Notes under the pieces: generated by a model
What the model saw: only the letters and a program-made list of their open reading frames with translations
Told to the model about the DNA's origin: nothing
Database searches by the model: none
Made by a program: the position numbers and the translations under genes
Part shown: positions 54,610 to 61,857 of the stretch, one piece after another
Layout of the letters: every line of letters starts with the position of its first letter
How positions within the stretch are numbered: position 1 is the stretch's first letter
Source: Bacteroides fluxus YIT 12057
Lineage (GTDB): Bacteria > Bacteroidota > Bacteroidia > Bacteroidales > Bacteroidaceae
Assembly: GCF_000195635.1 (NCBI RefSeq)
Contig: NZ_GL882631.1
Coordinates: 1 to 61,857, forward strand
DNA: 61,857 nt
Reading direction: 5' to 3'

Positions 54610-55308
54610 TTAAGGCCGTAATATCCGCCGCAGCTCCTTAACCCCTTCCGAAGCCCCTTTCCCAATGACATGTATTTTCCTCATGGAATGCGTATCCACC
54701 GGTTTCGGATCGATAAGATAAACCTCTGCCTCACGCGGCACGTAGTTTAAAAGCCCAGCCGCCGGATACACATTCATGGACGTGCCGATGATGACAAAAA
54801 TAGCTGCTTTCTCCACATACCGAATGGCCGTCTCAATCTCGGGCACCGCTTCGCCGAACCATACGATGAACGGGCGGAGCTGTGAACCGTCACCCGCCTT
54901 ATCGCCCAGTTTCACTTCATATTCCTCCGGCTTCAGTTCCTTGACGAAGTGCGGGTTGTAAGGGTCGCGGCTGGAACAGACCTTCGTCAGCTCCCCATGC
55001 AGATGTATCACCTTCGCGCTTCCCGCCCGTTCGTGCAGATTATCGACGTTCTGGGTTACTACAGTTACATTAAAATCCTTCTCCAGCCCGGCAATTCCAA
55101 CGTGTCCTGCATTCGGCTCAACGTCCAACAGTTGCTTCCGGCGCTCGTTATAGAAGTTGATGACCAATTCCGGATTGCGGGCATACCCCTCGGGGGTAGC
55201 CACCTGTTCCACCGGATACTTGTCCCACAATCCGCCTGCGTCACGGAAGGTACTGATACCACTTTCGGCGCTCATCCCGGCACCGGACAAAATAACCAAG
55301 TTCTTCAT
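54610..55308 (-). CDS. cobB: NAD-dependent protein deacylase (sirtuin, CobB-like)
   Basis: This 232-residue sirtuin removes acyl groups from lysines with NAD. It has GAGMSAESGISTFRDAGGLW, TQNVDNLHERAGS and the catalytic histidine in HLHGELTKV. The FYNERR segment provides the Tyr and Arg that in Sirt5/CobB enzymes favour succinyl or malonyl lysine. The usual four zinc Cys are not present; only one Cys is seen after HGEL. It stands alone. Metabolic enzymes are the likely targets, by family. Confidence 0.9.
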   Translation of the reverse strand: MKNLVILSGAGMSAESGISTFRDAGGLWDKYPVEQVATPEGYARNPELVINFYNERRKQLLDVEPNAGHVGIAGLEKDFNVTVVTQNVDNLHERAGSAKVIHLHGELTKVCSSRDPYNPHFVKELKPEEYEVKLGDKAGDGSQLRPFIVWFGEAVPEIETAIRYVEKAAIFVIIGTSMNVYPAAGLLNYVPREAEVYLIDPKPVDTHSMRKIHVIGKGASEGVKELRRILRP

Positions 55309-55433
55309 TTCCCTACTCCTCCCCTTACTATTATTAATTACATTCTCTCACAAAAATACAAAAGATAGCTCAAGTTGGTACATAAATAAGAAAAATTAAA
55401 TAACGAAAAGTCTTATCATTCAAATAAAAGACT

Positions 55434-55441
55434 TACTTTTG
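55434..55441 (+). promoter_or_regulatory. -7 box of the first FKBP gene
   Basis: TACTTTTG fits TAnnTTTG and lies 61 nt before the ATG at 55503. No clear -33 TTTG is seen. Confidence 0.45.
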
Positions 55442-55502
55442 CCATTCGTTAATTTGCAACAGACTGGAAAAGAATCACTCCGGTCGCCAACAAAATCATT
55501 TT

Positions 55503-56096
55503 ATGGATAAATTCAGTTACGCTATCGGCCTTGGAATAGGTCAGAATCTTTTAAGCATGGGTGCTAAGGGCATCGCAGTAGATGACTTCGCACAAGCAAT
55601 CAAAGACGTGTTGGAGGGCAACCAGACGGCAATCAGCCACACCGAAGCCCGCGATATAGTAAATAAATACTTCGCCGAACTGGAGGAGAAAATGAATGCC
55701 GCCAACATCGAGGCCGGCAAAAAATTCCTGGAAGAGAACTCAAAACGCCCGGGCGTCGTCACATTGCCCAGCGGACTTCAATACGAGGTCATCAACGAAG
55801 GAAATGTAGGACACTACGCCAAGGCAACCGACCAGGTGCAATGTCATTATGAAGGCACCTTGATTGACGGGACCCTGTTCGACAGCTCCATCAAACGCGG
55901 ACAACCCGCCACTTTCGGCGTGAACCAGGTTATACCGGGATGGGTAGAAGCCCTGCAGCTGATGCCCGAAGGAGCCAAATGGAAACTTTACATTCCCTCC
56001 GACCTGGCATACGGCGCACAGGGAGCAGGTGAAATGATTCCTCCCCACAGCACACTCGTATTCGAAGTAGAACTGATGAAAATTTTATCTAAATAA
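55503..56096 (+). CDS. FKBP-type peptidyl-prolyl isomerase (no signal peptide)
   Basis: This 197-residue isomerase has an N-terminal helical dimerisation domain (about 1-85; FSYAIGLGIGQNLLSMGAKG) and a C-terminal FKBP domain (about 95-197). The FKBP domain shows YEGTLIDGTLFDSSIKRGQP, VIPGWVEALQLMPEG and YGAQGAGEMIPPHSTLVF. No signal peptide is seen, so it may be cytoplasmic. It lies 18 nt before the second FKBP gene, and the two are probably one operon. Confidence 0.93.
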   Translation: MDKFSYAIGLGIGQNLLSMGAKGIAVDDFAQAIKDVLEGNQTAISHTEARDIVNKYFAELEEKMNAANIEAGKKFLEENSKRPGVVTLPSGLQYEVINEGNVGHYAKATDQVQCHYEGTLIDGTLFDSSIKRGQPATFGVNQVIPGWVEALQLMPEGAKWKLYIPSDLAYGAQGAGEMIPPHSTLVFEVELMKILSK

Positions 56097-56114
56097 AAAA
56101 CAAGTAAAAGCAAA

Positions 56115-56978
56115 ATGAAAAAAGTAACATTTCTTATGGCTCTTGCAGTAGCTGCCGGCCTGGCATCCTGTACTGCACAAAGTCCGAAAGCAAATCTGAA
56201 AACAGACGTTGACTCACTGTCCTACGCTTTCGGTATGTCACAGACTGAAGGTATTGAACAGTATTTCATGCAACAGGGCATCGACTCTACCCAAATGGCA
56301 GATTTCCTGAAAGGTTTCAATGAAGGCGCCACCAAACTGGGCAAGAAAGATGCCGCATACATCGCCGGTCTCCAACTTGGACAAATGGTAAGCAAGCGTT
56401 GGGTAGAAGGTCTCAACCAGCAGATCTTCGGTACAGATTCTACAAAAACCATCAGCCGCGAAAATCTGTTGGCAGGTTTCGTTGCAGGTGTAATCAACAA
56501 AGGCGTGATGAGCAAAGAAGAAGCCCGTGCCTTTACCCAGACTTCAATGGACGCCATCAAGGAAAAAGCAAACGCTGAAAAATACGCTGACAACAAAGCT
56601 GCAGGCGAGAAATTCTTGGCTGAAAACAAAGCCAAGGAAGGCGTTGTAACAACTCCGAGCGGCTTGCAGTATAAAATTATCACGAAAGGCAACGGTGCCA
56701 TCCCCGCCGACAGCAGCAAAGTGAAGGTAAACTACAAGGGTACTTTGATTGACGGAACCGAGTTCGACAGCTCTTACAAGCGCAATGAGCCTGCTACATT
56801 CCGCGCCAACCAAGTAATCAAAGGCTGGACAGAGGCTCTGACCATGATGCCTGTAGGTTCCAAGTGGGAACTTTACATCCCTTATGACCTGGCATACGGC
56901 ACAAGAGAAACCGGCGGCCAAATCAAACCGTATTCTACGTTGATATTTGAAGTAGAACTGCTGGGCATCGAGAAATAA
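56115..56978 (+). CDS. FKBP-type peptidyl-prolyl isomerase lipoprotein
   Basis: This 287-residue isomerase is similar to FkpA/Mip. The signal peptide has lipobox GLASCTAQ (Cys19), placing it in the periplasm. A helical domain (about 30-165) precedes the FKBP domain (about 180-287) with YKGTLIDGTEFDSSYKRNEP, VIKGWTEALTMMPVG and YGTRETGGQIKPYSTLIFE. It helps fold secreted proteins. It follows the cytoplasmic-type FKBP gene and is closed by a strong terminator. Confidence 0.94.
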   Translation: MKKVTFLMALAVAAGLASCTAQSPKANLKTDVDSLSYAFGMSQTEGIEQYFMQQGIDSTQMADFLKGFNEGATKLGKKDAAYIAGLQLGQMVSKRWVEGLNQQIFGTDSTKTISRENLLAGFVAGVINKGVMSKEEARAFTQTSMDAIKEKANAEKYADNKAAGEKFLAENKAKEGVVTTPSGLQYKIITKGNGAIPADSSKVKVNYKGTLIDGTEFDSSYKRNEPATFRANQVIKGWTEALTMMPVGSKWELYIPYDLAYGTRETGGQIKPYSTLIFEVELLGIEK

Positions 56979-57009
56979 TCCGCCCCGTTTTTCTATCAGA
57001 ACGTTATTT

Positions 57010-57062
57010 GAGGCGGGCAAGACAGATGAATCAAAATCATCAGTCTTGTCCGCCTCTTTTTT
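57010..57062 (+). terminator. Intrinsic terminator after the FKBP pair
   Basis: A 20-nt arm (57010-57029) pairs with 57037-57056 with two imperfect positions around a 7-nt loop, and a T-run follows. It clearly closes the FKBP operon. Confidence 0.88.
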
Positions 57063-57114
57063 ATCTTTTCCGCTTTTTTTCTTCCCTTTTCATAGATAAA
57101 TTAAAATAAAGTTC

Positions 57115-57122
57115 TATATTTG
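57115..57122 (+). promoter_or_regulatory. -7 box of the Lrp-family regulator gene
   Basis: TATATTTG fits TAnnTTTG, 42 nt before the ATG. No clear -33 box is seen. Confidence 0.45.
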
Positions 57123-57164
57123 CTTACTATTTGATAACAATAAGAACTTTACTTATTTACTATT

Positions 57165-57629
57165 ATGGAAAAAATAGACAATCTTGACCGGCAGATTTTG
57201 GAAATCATTTCCCAAAACGCCCGTATTCCTTTTAAGGATGTAGCTGCTGAATGCGGTGTATCACGTGCTGCCATTCACCAACGCGTACAACGCTTGATTG
57301 ACTTAGGAGTTATCATCGGTTCCGGTTACCATGTCAACCCCAAGTCCTTGGGCTACAGAACCTGCACGTATGTAGGAATCAAGCTTGAGAAAGGTTCCAT
57401 GTACAAAGCGGTAGTGACCGAGATGGAAAAGATTCCCGAAGTTGTGGAATGTCATTTCACTACCGGTCCATACACCATGCTGACCAAAGTATATGCACGC
57501 GACAACGAGCACCTGATGGATCTGCTGAATAACAAGATGCAGGAAATCCCGGGTGTCACTGCCACTGAAACGCTAATTTCTTTGGAGCAGAGCATCAAGA
57601 AAGAGATACCTATTTGTCCTGAAAAGTAA
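57165..57629 (+). CDS. Lrp/AsnC-family transcriptional regulator
   Basis: This 154-residue regulator has an N-terminal winged helix (about 5-60; DNLDRQILEIISQNARIPFK, AAIHQRVQRLIDLGVI) and a C-terminal RAM effector domain (about 70-150; VVECHFTTGPYTMLTKVYA). Such proteins sense amino acids and form octamers. The target genes are unknown; its neighbour downstream is the DUF4491 gene, 39 nt away, which may be co-transcribed. Confidence 0.93.
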   Translation: MEKIDNLDRQILEIISQNARIPFKDVAAECGVSRAAIHQRVQRLIDLGVIIGSGYHVNPKSLGYRTCTYVGIKLEKGSMYKAVVTEMEKIPEVVECHFTTGPYTMLTKVYARDNEHLMDLLNNKMQEIPGVTATETLISLEQSIKKEIPICPEK

Positions 57630-57668
57630 AAACCGAGTTATTATAACCGATAGCTCACTACAATAAAA

Positions 57669-57980
57669 ATGGATTTTTTGAACGAATATCATTTGTCAGG
57701 ACTTGTCATCGGCATCTGCACGTTTCTCATTATCGGCTTGTTTCATCCCGTAGTCGTAAAGGCCGAGTACTATTGGGGCACCAAGTGTTGGTGGATTTTC
57801 CTGTTTTTGGGAATCGGTGGCCTCATCGCCTCCCTCTGTACGGAAAACATCATGCTGGCTTCCCTCTTGGGAGTATTTGCCTTCTCCTCCTTCTGGACCA
57901 TCAAAGAGGTCTTTGAACAAGAGGAACGGGTAAAAAAAGGCTGGTTTCCCAAGAACCCAAAACGTACTTATAAGTTTTAA
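57669..57980 (+). CDS. DUF4491-family small membrane protein
   Basis: This 103-residue protein has three hydrophobic helices (about 10-30, 43-60 and 64-82). It contains FHPVVVKAEYYWGTKCWWIF and a C-terminal EQEERVKKGWFPKNPKRTYK. This is the DUF4491 pattern of Bacteroidetes. Function is unknown. It lies between the Lrp gene and the tRNA. Confidence 0.82.
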   Translation: MDFLNEYHLSGLVIGICTFLIIGLFHPVVVKAEYYWGTKCWWIFLFLGIGGLIASLCTENIMLASLLGVFAFSSFWTIKEVFEQEERVKKGWFPKNPKRTYKF

Positions 57981-58013
57981 GGACAAAATCATAAGGATTT
58001 TTATTTGAAATCC

Positions 58014-58044
58014 TTGCATATATCAGTAGAAAACGCTACTTTTG
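58014..58044 (+). promoter_or_regulatory. Promoter of the CAT-anticodon tRNA
   Basis: TACTTTTG at 58037-58044 and TTG at 58014-58016 with a 20-nt gap match the Bacteroidetes consensus closely. The tRNA begins 27 nt after the box. Confidence 0.7.
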
Positions 58045-58071
58045 TCCCCGCTATCCAAGCAAGGATACACC

Positions 58072-58145
58072 GGACTTGTAGCTCAGTTGGTTAGAGCAAC
58101 AGACTCATAATCTGGAGGTCCCTGGTTCAAGCCCAGGCTGGTCCA
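58072..58145 (+). tRNA. tRNA with CAT anticodon (Met, or Ile2)
   Basis: A 74-nt cloverleaf can be drawn. The acceptor arms are GGACTTG and CTGGTCC with discriminator A58145. The D-arm is GCTC...GAGC, the anticodon loop is CTCATAA with CAT, and the T-arm is CCTGG-TTCAAGC-CCAGG. The acceptor has one T-T mismatch. CCA is not encoded. A CAT anticodon fits elongator Met, or Ile after lysidine change; I cannot tell which with certainty. An integrase gene starts 130 nt downstream, so the 3' end is the likely attachment site. Confidence 0.9.
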
Positions 58146-58150
58146 CTGAT
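58138..58150 (+). other. Likely left attachment site (attL) at the tRNA 3' end
   Basis: Base composition turns AT-rich just after the tRNA 3' end, and an integrase gene begins 130 nt later in the same direction. This is the usual arrangement after tRNA-targeted integration. The matching right end is outside the window, so the core sequence cannot be defined. Confidence 0.45.
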
Positions 58151-58188
58151 AAACTCCTGTAAATAAAAAGTTTACAGGAGTTTTTGTT
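58151..58188 (+). terminator. Intrinsic terminator after the tRNA
   Basis: AAACTCCTGTAAA (58151-58163) pairs perfectly with TTTACAGGAGTTT (58171-58183), and TTTTT follows. It probably ends the tRNA transcript and isolates the integrase. Confidence 0.85.
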
Positions 58189-58275
58189 TGTCTACACAGA
58201 TGTAAATCTTACCTAAAATAATGCTTAAATAGCTGTTTGTTGTCCCATAGTTGTTCCCAAATTAAAGGATATAAC

Positions 58276-59553
58276 ATGCTGACATTCAAAGCAGAAGTAC
58301 TAAAGAGTAAACAGAAAAGTGATGGTACTTATAATGTAAAGATTAGAATGACCTACAACAGAGAGGTCAAAAGGCTGGCTACTAATATATTTGTTAGGCA
58401 GGAAGATTTAACCAAATCATTCAAATTAAAGAACCCCAAATTCATTCAAGAGGCAGATGCCATAGTAAGACATTATCAAGAGATAAGTGCTAAACTACAA
58501 CTTGATATAAACAATTATACCTTGGGGGATATTATGGCTCACTTGAAGGGAGAACAAAGAAAATCACAAGAAATAGACTTCATTCAGTTCAGCAGAGAAT
58601 GGATTGCTTCTGCAACCATCAAAGGAGTTGAGAACTACACATCTGCCATAAATGCCTTTGTGAAATTTCTTGGAACAGACAAGTTAAATATTCACCAACT
58701 AACAATTTCTGTACTACGTGGTTTTATGGACCATCTTATTAAAAAGAGAGAGGAAAAAATTAGGATGCTCCAGAAACAAGGCAAAAGAATCCCATCTAAC
58801 AGAATAGTCTCTTTGTATCTTGGTAGTATCAGGCACTTATTCAATGAAGCTACAAGAACATACAATGACTATGACAGGGATATTATACTAATCCCACACT
58901 CTCCCTTTGAAAATTTTAAAATTCCTAAGCAGGAAGCCACAAGAAAAAGGGCAATCTCTGCAAAAGAAATTTTGAAAATATATCAAATGCCTTACCAGCT
59001 TGATGCTAAGGGGAGAGAGAAAAAAGGAAGATTTAACCTTGCCAAGGACTGCTTTATTTTATCATTTGGCTTAATAGGTATGAACTCTGCTGATTTATAC
59101 TCTTGTATAGACCTAAATAATGATGTTATCACCTATTATAGAGCCAAAACTACAGATAGAAGAAATGACAAAGCCAAGATGAAAGTCAAGGTATTACCAA
59201 TCATCAAACCTTTGCTTGAAAAATACAGAGACAGGACAGGCAGGAGAGTATTCAACTTCTATCTGCACTACACTACTCCTGACAGCTTCAACAAAGCCAT
59301 TAACTATGGTCTAAAACAAATAGGTGAGATTCTACACATTGATGATTTGGAGTACTACGCAGCAAGACACTCATGGGCTACTTTAGCAGTCAACAAAGTA
59401 GGCATAGACAAATACACAGTCCATTCAGCCCTCAACCATATAGATGAAGCAATGAAAGTCACAGATATATACATTGAAAGAGACTTTAAGATTGAGAACG
59501 AAGCTAATTCTAAAGTTCTTAAATATGTGTTTGGCAGTGGTCTCCAGAAGTAA
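58276..59553 (+). CDS. Tyrosine integrase lacking Arg I (Bacteroides mobile-element type)
   Basis: This integrase probably moves the element in and out of the tRNA 3' end. I chose the ATG at 58276 (425 residues), preceded by AAAGGA, over an upstream TTG. The N-terminus (about 1-75) resembles the Arm-binding domain of Bacteroides integrases, followed by a SAM-like core-binding region (about 95-200). In the catalytic domain Arg I is replaced by Asn270 in GMNSADLY, and the His of HxxR is Tyr361 (YAARHSW). Arg364, His388 (LNH) and the nucleophile Tyr399 (TDIYI) are kept. IntDOT, the CTnDOT integrase, also lacks Arg I. Confidence 0.9.
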   Translation: MLTFKAEVLKSKQKSDGTYNVKIRMTYNREVKRLATNIFVRQEDLTKSFKLKNPKFIQEADAIVRHYQEISAKLQLDINNYTLGDIMAHLKGEQRKSQEIDFIQFSREWIASATIKGVENYTSAINAFVKFLGTDKLNIHQLTISVLRGFMDHLIKKREEKIRMLQKQGKRIPSNRIVSLYLGSIRHLFNEATRTYNDYDRDIILIPHSPFENFKIPKQEATRKRAISAKEILKIYQMPYQLDAKGREKKGRFNLAKDCFILSFGLIGMNSADLYSCIDLNNDVITYYRAKTTDRRNDKAKMKVKVLPIIKPLLEKYRDRTGRRVFNFYLHYTTPDSFNKAINYGLKQIGEILHIDDLEYYAARHSWATLAVNKVGIDKYTVHSALNHIDEAMKVTDIYIERDFKIENEANSKVLKYVFGSGLQK

Positions 59554-59562
59554 GTAGGTTTA

Positions 59563-59612
59563 AAAGAATCTCTATGGTTTATTGGATTATGGAGATTCTT
59601 TACTATTTTTGT
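59563..59612 (+). terminator. Hairpin between integrase and the polymerase-like gene
   Basis: AAAGAATCTC (59563-59572) pairs with GAGATTCTTT (59592-59601), and TACTATTTTTG follows. It probably ends the integrase message, so the next gene needs its own promoter. Confidence 0.65.
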
Positions 59613-59635
59613 TATATCAATAATTTCCTAACATA

Positions 59636-61249
59636 ATGGATATGGATTGTAAGGTAGATTTTATAGAAAAGAAGTGGTTACAGAGAAAATATCAACTTCA
59701 AAATTATTTTGCTTCTTTGGAACCTATACATACTATTGTCAGCTCTTTAGGTATTCAACTCAAATATTCTGGTTATTTTGCTATGATACCAAGTAACTTT
59801 GATATTGATGCTCATTTAGTAAATTATCCTTTGACAGATTACAAATTTATTGTAGATAATGCAGGACATATAAAATCGGTTAATTTGAATGGCACTGTTG
59901 GTGCAGTATTTGATAAGGATAGACTTATCTATATCATGAGTCTTGTTAGTTCCAGACCTGCTAAAAATAAAGATTCAATAACAGAGGATGGCTATGTTTT
60001 TATCAATTCCACCCTTATCAGGAGTTTTTTCAAAGACTATCTATCCTATCTTAACTACCTTGTATCAACTGATGTATTATGTACTGATGGACAATATATT
60101 AAAGGGAAAAAGTCTATAGGGTATAAGTTCACTGAAAGATATGAAAATGCATCATTGGTGAGATATGATTATCCAGCCTTTCAAGGAGAAGTAAAAACTA
60201 TTCCATCAGAAGTATTTAGTGAAGAAGATGGCAAATTTATACCTAACACAGTGATGAGTTACCCTTATTTAACATATTGGTATGACACAAAAGAACTACA
60301 TATAGATGAACAAGCTGCTGTAAATTATGCTCATACTATTATGCAAGATAAGTTCAATAAAGGTAGAGAGTATTGGGATATAAATAGAGACAAAAGTCAT
60401 GGCAACTTTGTTAAAAGGAAATATCCTCTTACTCAGTATCATGCAGCACTATATAATATTAATAGTATTGCTCTTGGAGATTACAAGGTTTCCATTGATA
60501 CTAATGTTCATAGATTACATTCAGTAATAACCAATTTGCAAAAGATATACCGTAGATTTTTAAATTACAATGGTGCTCCATTAGTTAATATTGATATTTC
60601 TAATAGTCAGCCTTATTTATTTTGCTTATTATTAAACCCCAGATTTTGGGATAAAAATTCTGATATACCTCTTAATATAGGTACACTCCCCCAAAATGTG
60701 CAAGATAAATTTAGTGAAGAACAATTAGAGGAAATCAAAACTTATGTTTCATTTTTAGATTGGAATGATTCTACATTAAGTGAATACATACAGAAAGCAT
60801 CTCATGGAGAGATTTATGAATATATGATTCAAATTATCAACCATACTCAAAGGGTTAATTTGAGCAGGGATGATATTAAAGTTATGATACTTACTACTCT
60901 ATTCTCAAAAAATAGATATATGCCAACATACAAGAAATATTTTAAAATGAATTTCCTTCCTATTTATGAACTAATAGAACTCACCAAAAAAGATGACCAC
61001 ACAGCATTATCTTGCCTTTTACAGAGTATAGAAAGTGAAATAATTCTACATAGATGTTGTAAAAGGATTTGGGAGGAAGGTAATCAACAAGTCCCTATTT
61101 TTACCATTCATGATTCAATTTGTACAGTAATGGAGTATGAAAGTTTTGTGAAAGAAATAATGATTCAAGAACTTTCCGATTCAATAGGATATATTCCGTT
61201 TATAAAAATAGAGAGATGGGGAGAGTATAGAAATGGGCAAGACAATTAA
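59636..61249 (+). CDS. Unknown protein with family A polymerase-like motifs
   Basis: I know no assigned function for this 537-residue protein. Its second half carries, in order, pieces like those of Pol I/T7-type polymerases: RLHSVITNLQ (293-302; compare GRLSS...PNLQ), NIDISNSQPYL (motif A, Asp320), RDDIKVMILTTLF (motif B, Arg411, Lys415, Phe423), LLQSIESEI (461-469; compare the QG.AAD helix) and FTIHDSICT (motif C, His492, Asp493). Both metal-binding Asp positions are kept. The first 250 residues have no exonuclease motif; YLVSTDVL...YIKGKKSIGYKF resembles a winged-helix region. It follows the integrase and overlaps the next gene by 17 nt. A replication or defence role is inference. Confidence 0.6.
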   Translation: MDMDCKVDFIEKKWLQRKYQLQNYFASLEPIHTIVSSLGIQLKYSGYFAMIPSNFDIDAHLVNYPLTDYKFIVDNAGHIKSVNLNGTVGAVFDKDRLIYIMSLVSSRPAKNKDSITEDGYVFINSTLIRSFFKDYLSYLNYLVSTDVLCTDGQYIKGKKSIGYKFTERYENASLVRYDYPAFQGEVKTIPSEVFSEEDGKFIPNTVMSYPYLTYWYDTKELHIDEQAAVNYAHTIMQDKFNKGREYWDINRDKSHGNFVKRKYPLTQYHAALYNINSIALGDYKVSIDTNVHRLHSVITNLQKIYRRFLNYNGAPLVNIDISNSQPYLFCLLLNPRFWDKNSDIPLNIGTLPQNVQDKFSEEQLEEIKTYVSFLDWNDSTLSEYIQKASHGEIYEYMIQIINHTQRVNLSRDDIKVMILTTLFSKNRYMPTYKKYFKMNFLPIYELIELTKKDDHTALSCLLQSIESEIILHRCCKRIWEEGNQQVPIFTIHDSICTVMEYESFVKEIMIQELSDSIGYIPFIKIERWGEYRNGQDN

Positions 61250-61847
61250 TTTTAATGAAAAATTAGAATGCAAAGGTTATTGGTGGTTACCTAATAATCC
61301 CAATGAGACTATTGCAGGTGTATTAACTTACATTCCTAATGAAAAAATATTATTAGAATTGATAGGAACCTTTGATTCTAAGAAAGACTTTATTGATACA
61401 TTTTTTTCGTCAAAGTCTGAAGATATTATTCATGGATTAACCTCTAATTCAGAAGAAATTACATTAGTAAATTGTCATCCCTCTGGAAGTTTGAATTTTG
61501 GTTGTCCTTTCCCAATTATGAAATATAGTTGTCAATTCCTTATTATAGGAAAACATCTTGATGAGTTCAAACAAAAATGTTTTTATAAAGCATATATAAC
61601 CATTCCAGAATTGAGTTATTGGTGTTCTCCATGTGCTTTAACAACAACAATATCTATTGATAAAGATGATAATGATATTTCAACAACAACAATATCATTT
61701 AAATCAAAAAGTGTACTTATTAATAGTGTGTCAATAGATGATAATACAACAATAAAGATAGAAGGAGGAGTAAATTATGTTGGTGATTATTTTTCACCTA
61801 ATATAAGGCAACATACTTATATTAACCTGTTGGCGGAATTAATTTAG
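61233..61847 (+). CDS. ApeA N-terminal-domain-like protein, possibly truncated
   Basis: This 204-residue protein begins near the signature GYWWLPNNPNETIAGVLTYI, followed by ILLELIGTFDSKKDF. This is like the first domain of ApeA anti-phage proteins, as far as I can recall. In ApeA a C-terminal HEPN RNase domain follows, giving about 450-500 residues; here a TAG stop comes at 61845-61847, ten bases before the window ends. So the protein is split, truncated or a stand-alone domain. It overlaps the polymerase-like gene by 17 nt, suggesting co-expression. The family call is by eye. Confidence 0.5.
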   Translation: MGKTINFNEKLECKGYWWLPNNPNETIAGVLTYIPNEKILLELIGTFDSKKDFIDTFFSSKSEDIIHGLTSNSEEITLVNCHPSGSLNFGCPFPIMKYSCQFLIIGKHLDEFKQKCFYKAYITIPELSYWCSPCALTTTISIDKDDNDISTTTISFKSKSVLINSVSIDDNTTIKIEGGVNYVGDYFSPNIRQHTYINLLAELI

Positions 61848-61857
61848 TGCATACTTA

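Noticed and set aside
55503..56978. Recent tandem duplication of FKBP genes
   Set aside because: The FKBP domains share family motifs, but the N-terminal domains, lengths and signal peptides differ, so they are not a recent copy.

Overview
The window looks like a chromosomal segment of a Bacteroides-type gut bacterium. The signs are SusC/SusD pairs, an ECF sigma/FecR anti-sigma pair, lipoproteins with Bacteroidetes-type signal peptides, repeated TAnnTTTG promoter boxes, and core genes (rpsO, luxS-pfs, pyk, aroQ, xerD, metG, rbfA, tandem FKBPs) typical of the order. No species is claimed.

Layout. (1) 1-2.7 kb: rpsO with promoter and terminator, then a two-component system on the minus strand. 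(2) 2.7-10.1 kb: a peptide natural-product cluster. It has two small precursors with double-glycine leaders, a radical SAM/SPASM maturase, a large TonB-receptor-like outer-membrane barrel, a decayed reading frame, a C39 peptidase-ABC exporter and a very short HlyD-like adaptor. A perfect 20-bp hairpin separates the precursors from the enzyme genes. (3) 10.1-28.8 kb: mostly housekeeping. A cupin regulator precedes an acyl-CoA synthetase; then come luxS and mtnN, a YfhO membrane protein, the run aroQ-pyk-O-methyltransferase-rbfA-LolC/E on the minus strand, xerD, an OmpA/TPR lipoprotein, a TlpA-like lipoprotein without its redox cysteines, the YifB AAA protein and an ADP-forming acyl-CoA ligase. 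(4) 29.8-40.5 kb: a minus-strand locus reading sigma factor, FecR, SusC, SusD, discoidin lipoprotein, serine-type sulfatase and metallophosphatase, which resembles a polysaccharide utilization locus without a glycoside hydrolase. (5) 40.8-54.3 kb: a PepSY-like lipoprotein, metG, and a surface glycan locus with a flippase, six glycosyltransferases and an inverted wecC-wecB pair for UDP-ManNAc and UDP-ManNAcA. (6) 54.3-58.0 kb: a sirtuin, two FKBP isomerases, an Lrp regulator and a DUF4491 protein. (7) 58.07 kb to the end: a tRNA with a CAT anticodon followed by a visibly AT-rich integrated element.

That element carries a tyrosine integrase of the kind lacking the first catalytic arginine, an unannotated 537-residue protein and an ApeA-like protein. 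In the 537-residue protein I can read the ordered motifs of family A (Pol I/T7-like) nucleic acid polymerases. The third protein matches the N-terminal domain of ApeA anti-phage proteins but stops before any HEPN domain. The right end of the element lies outside the window.

The two most interesting systems are the peptide cluster and the tRNA-linked element. A third oddity is a pair of intergenic arrays, 14 kb apart, made of about 22-bp palindromic units built on TGCC...GGCA. All assignments come from reading the sequence and motifs; no database search was run.
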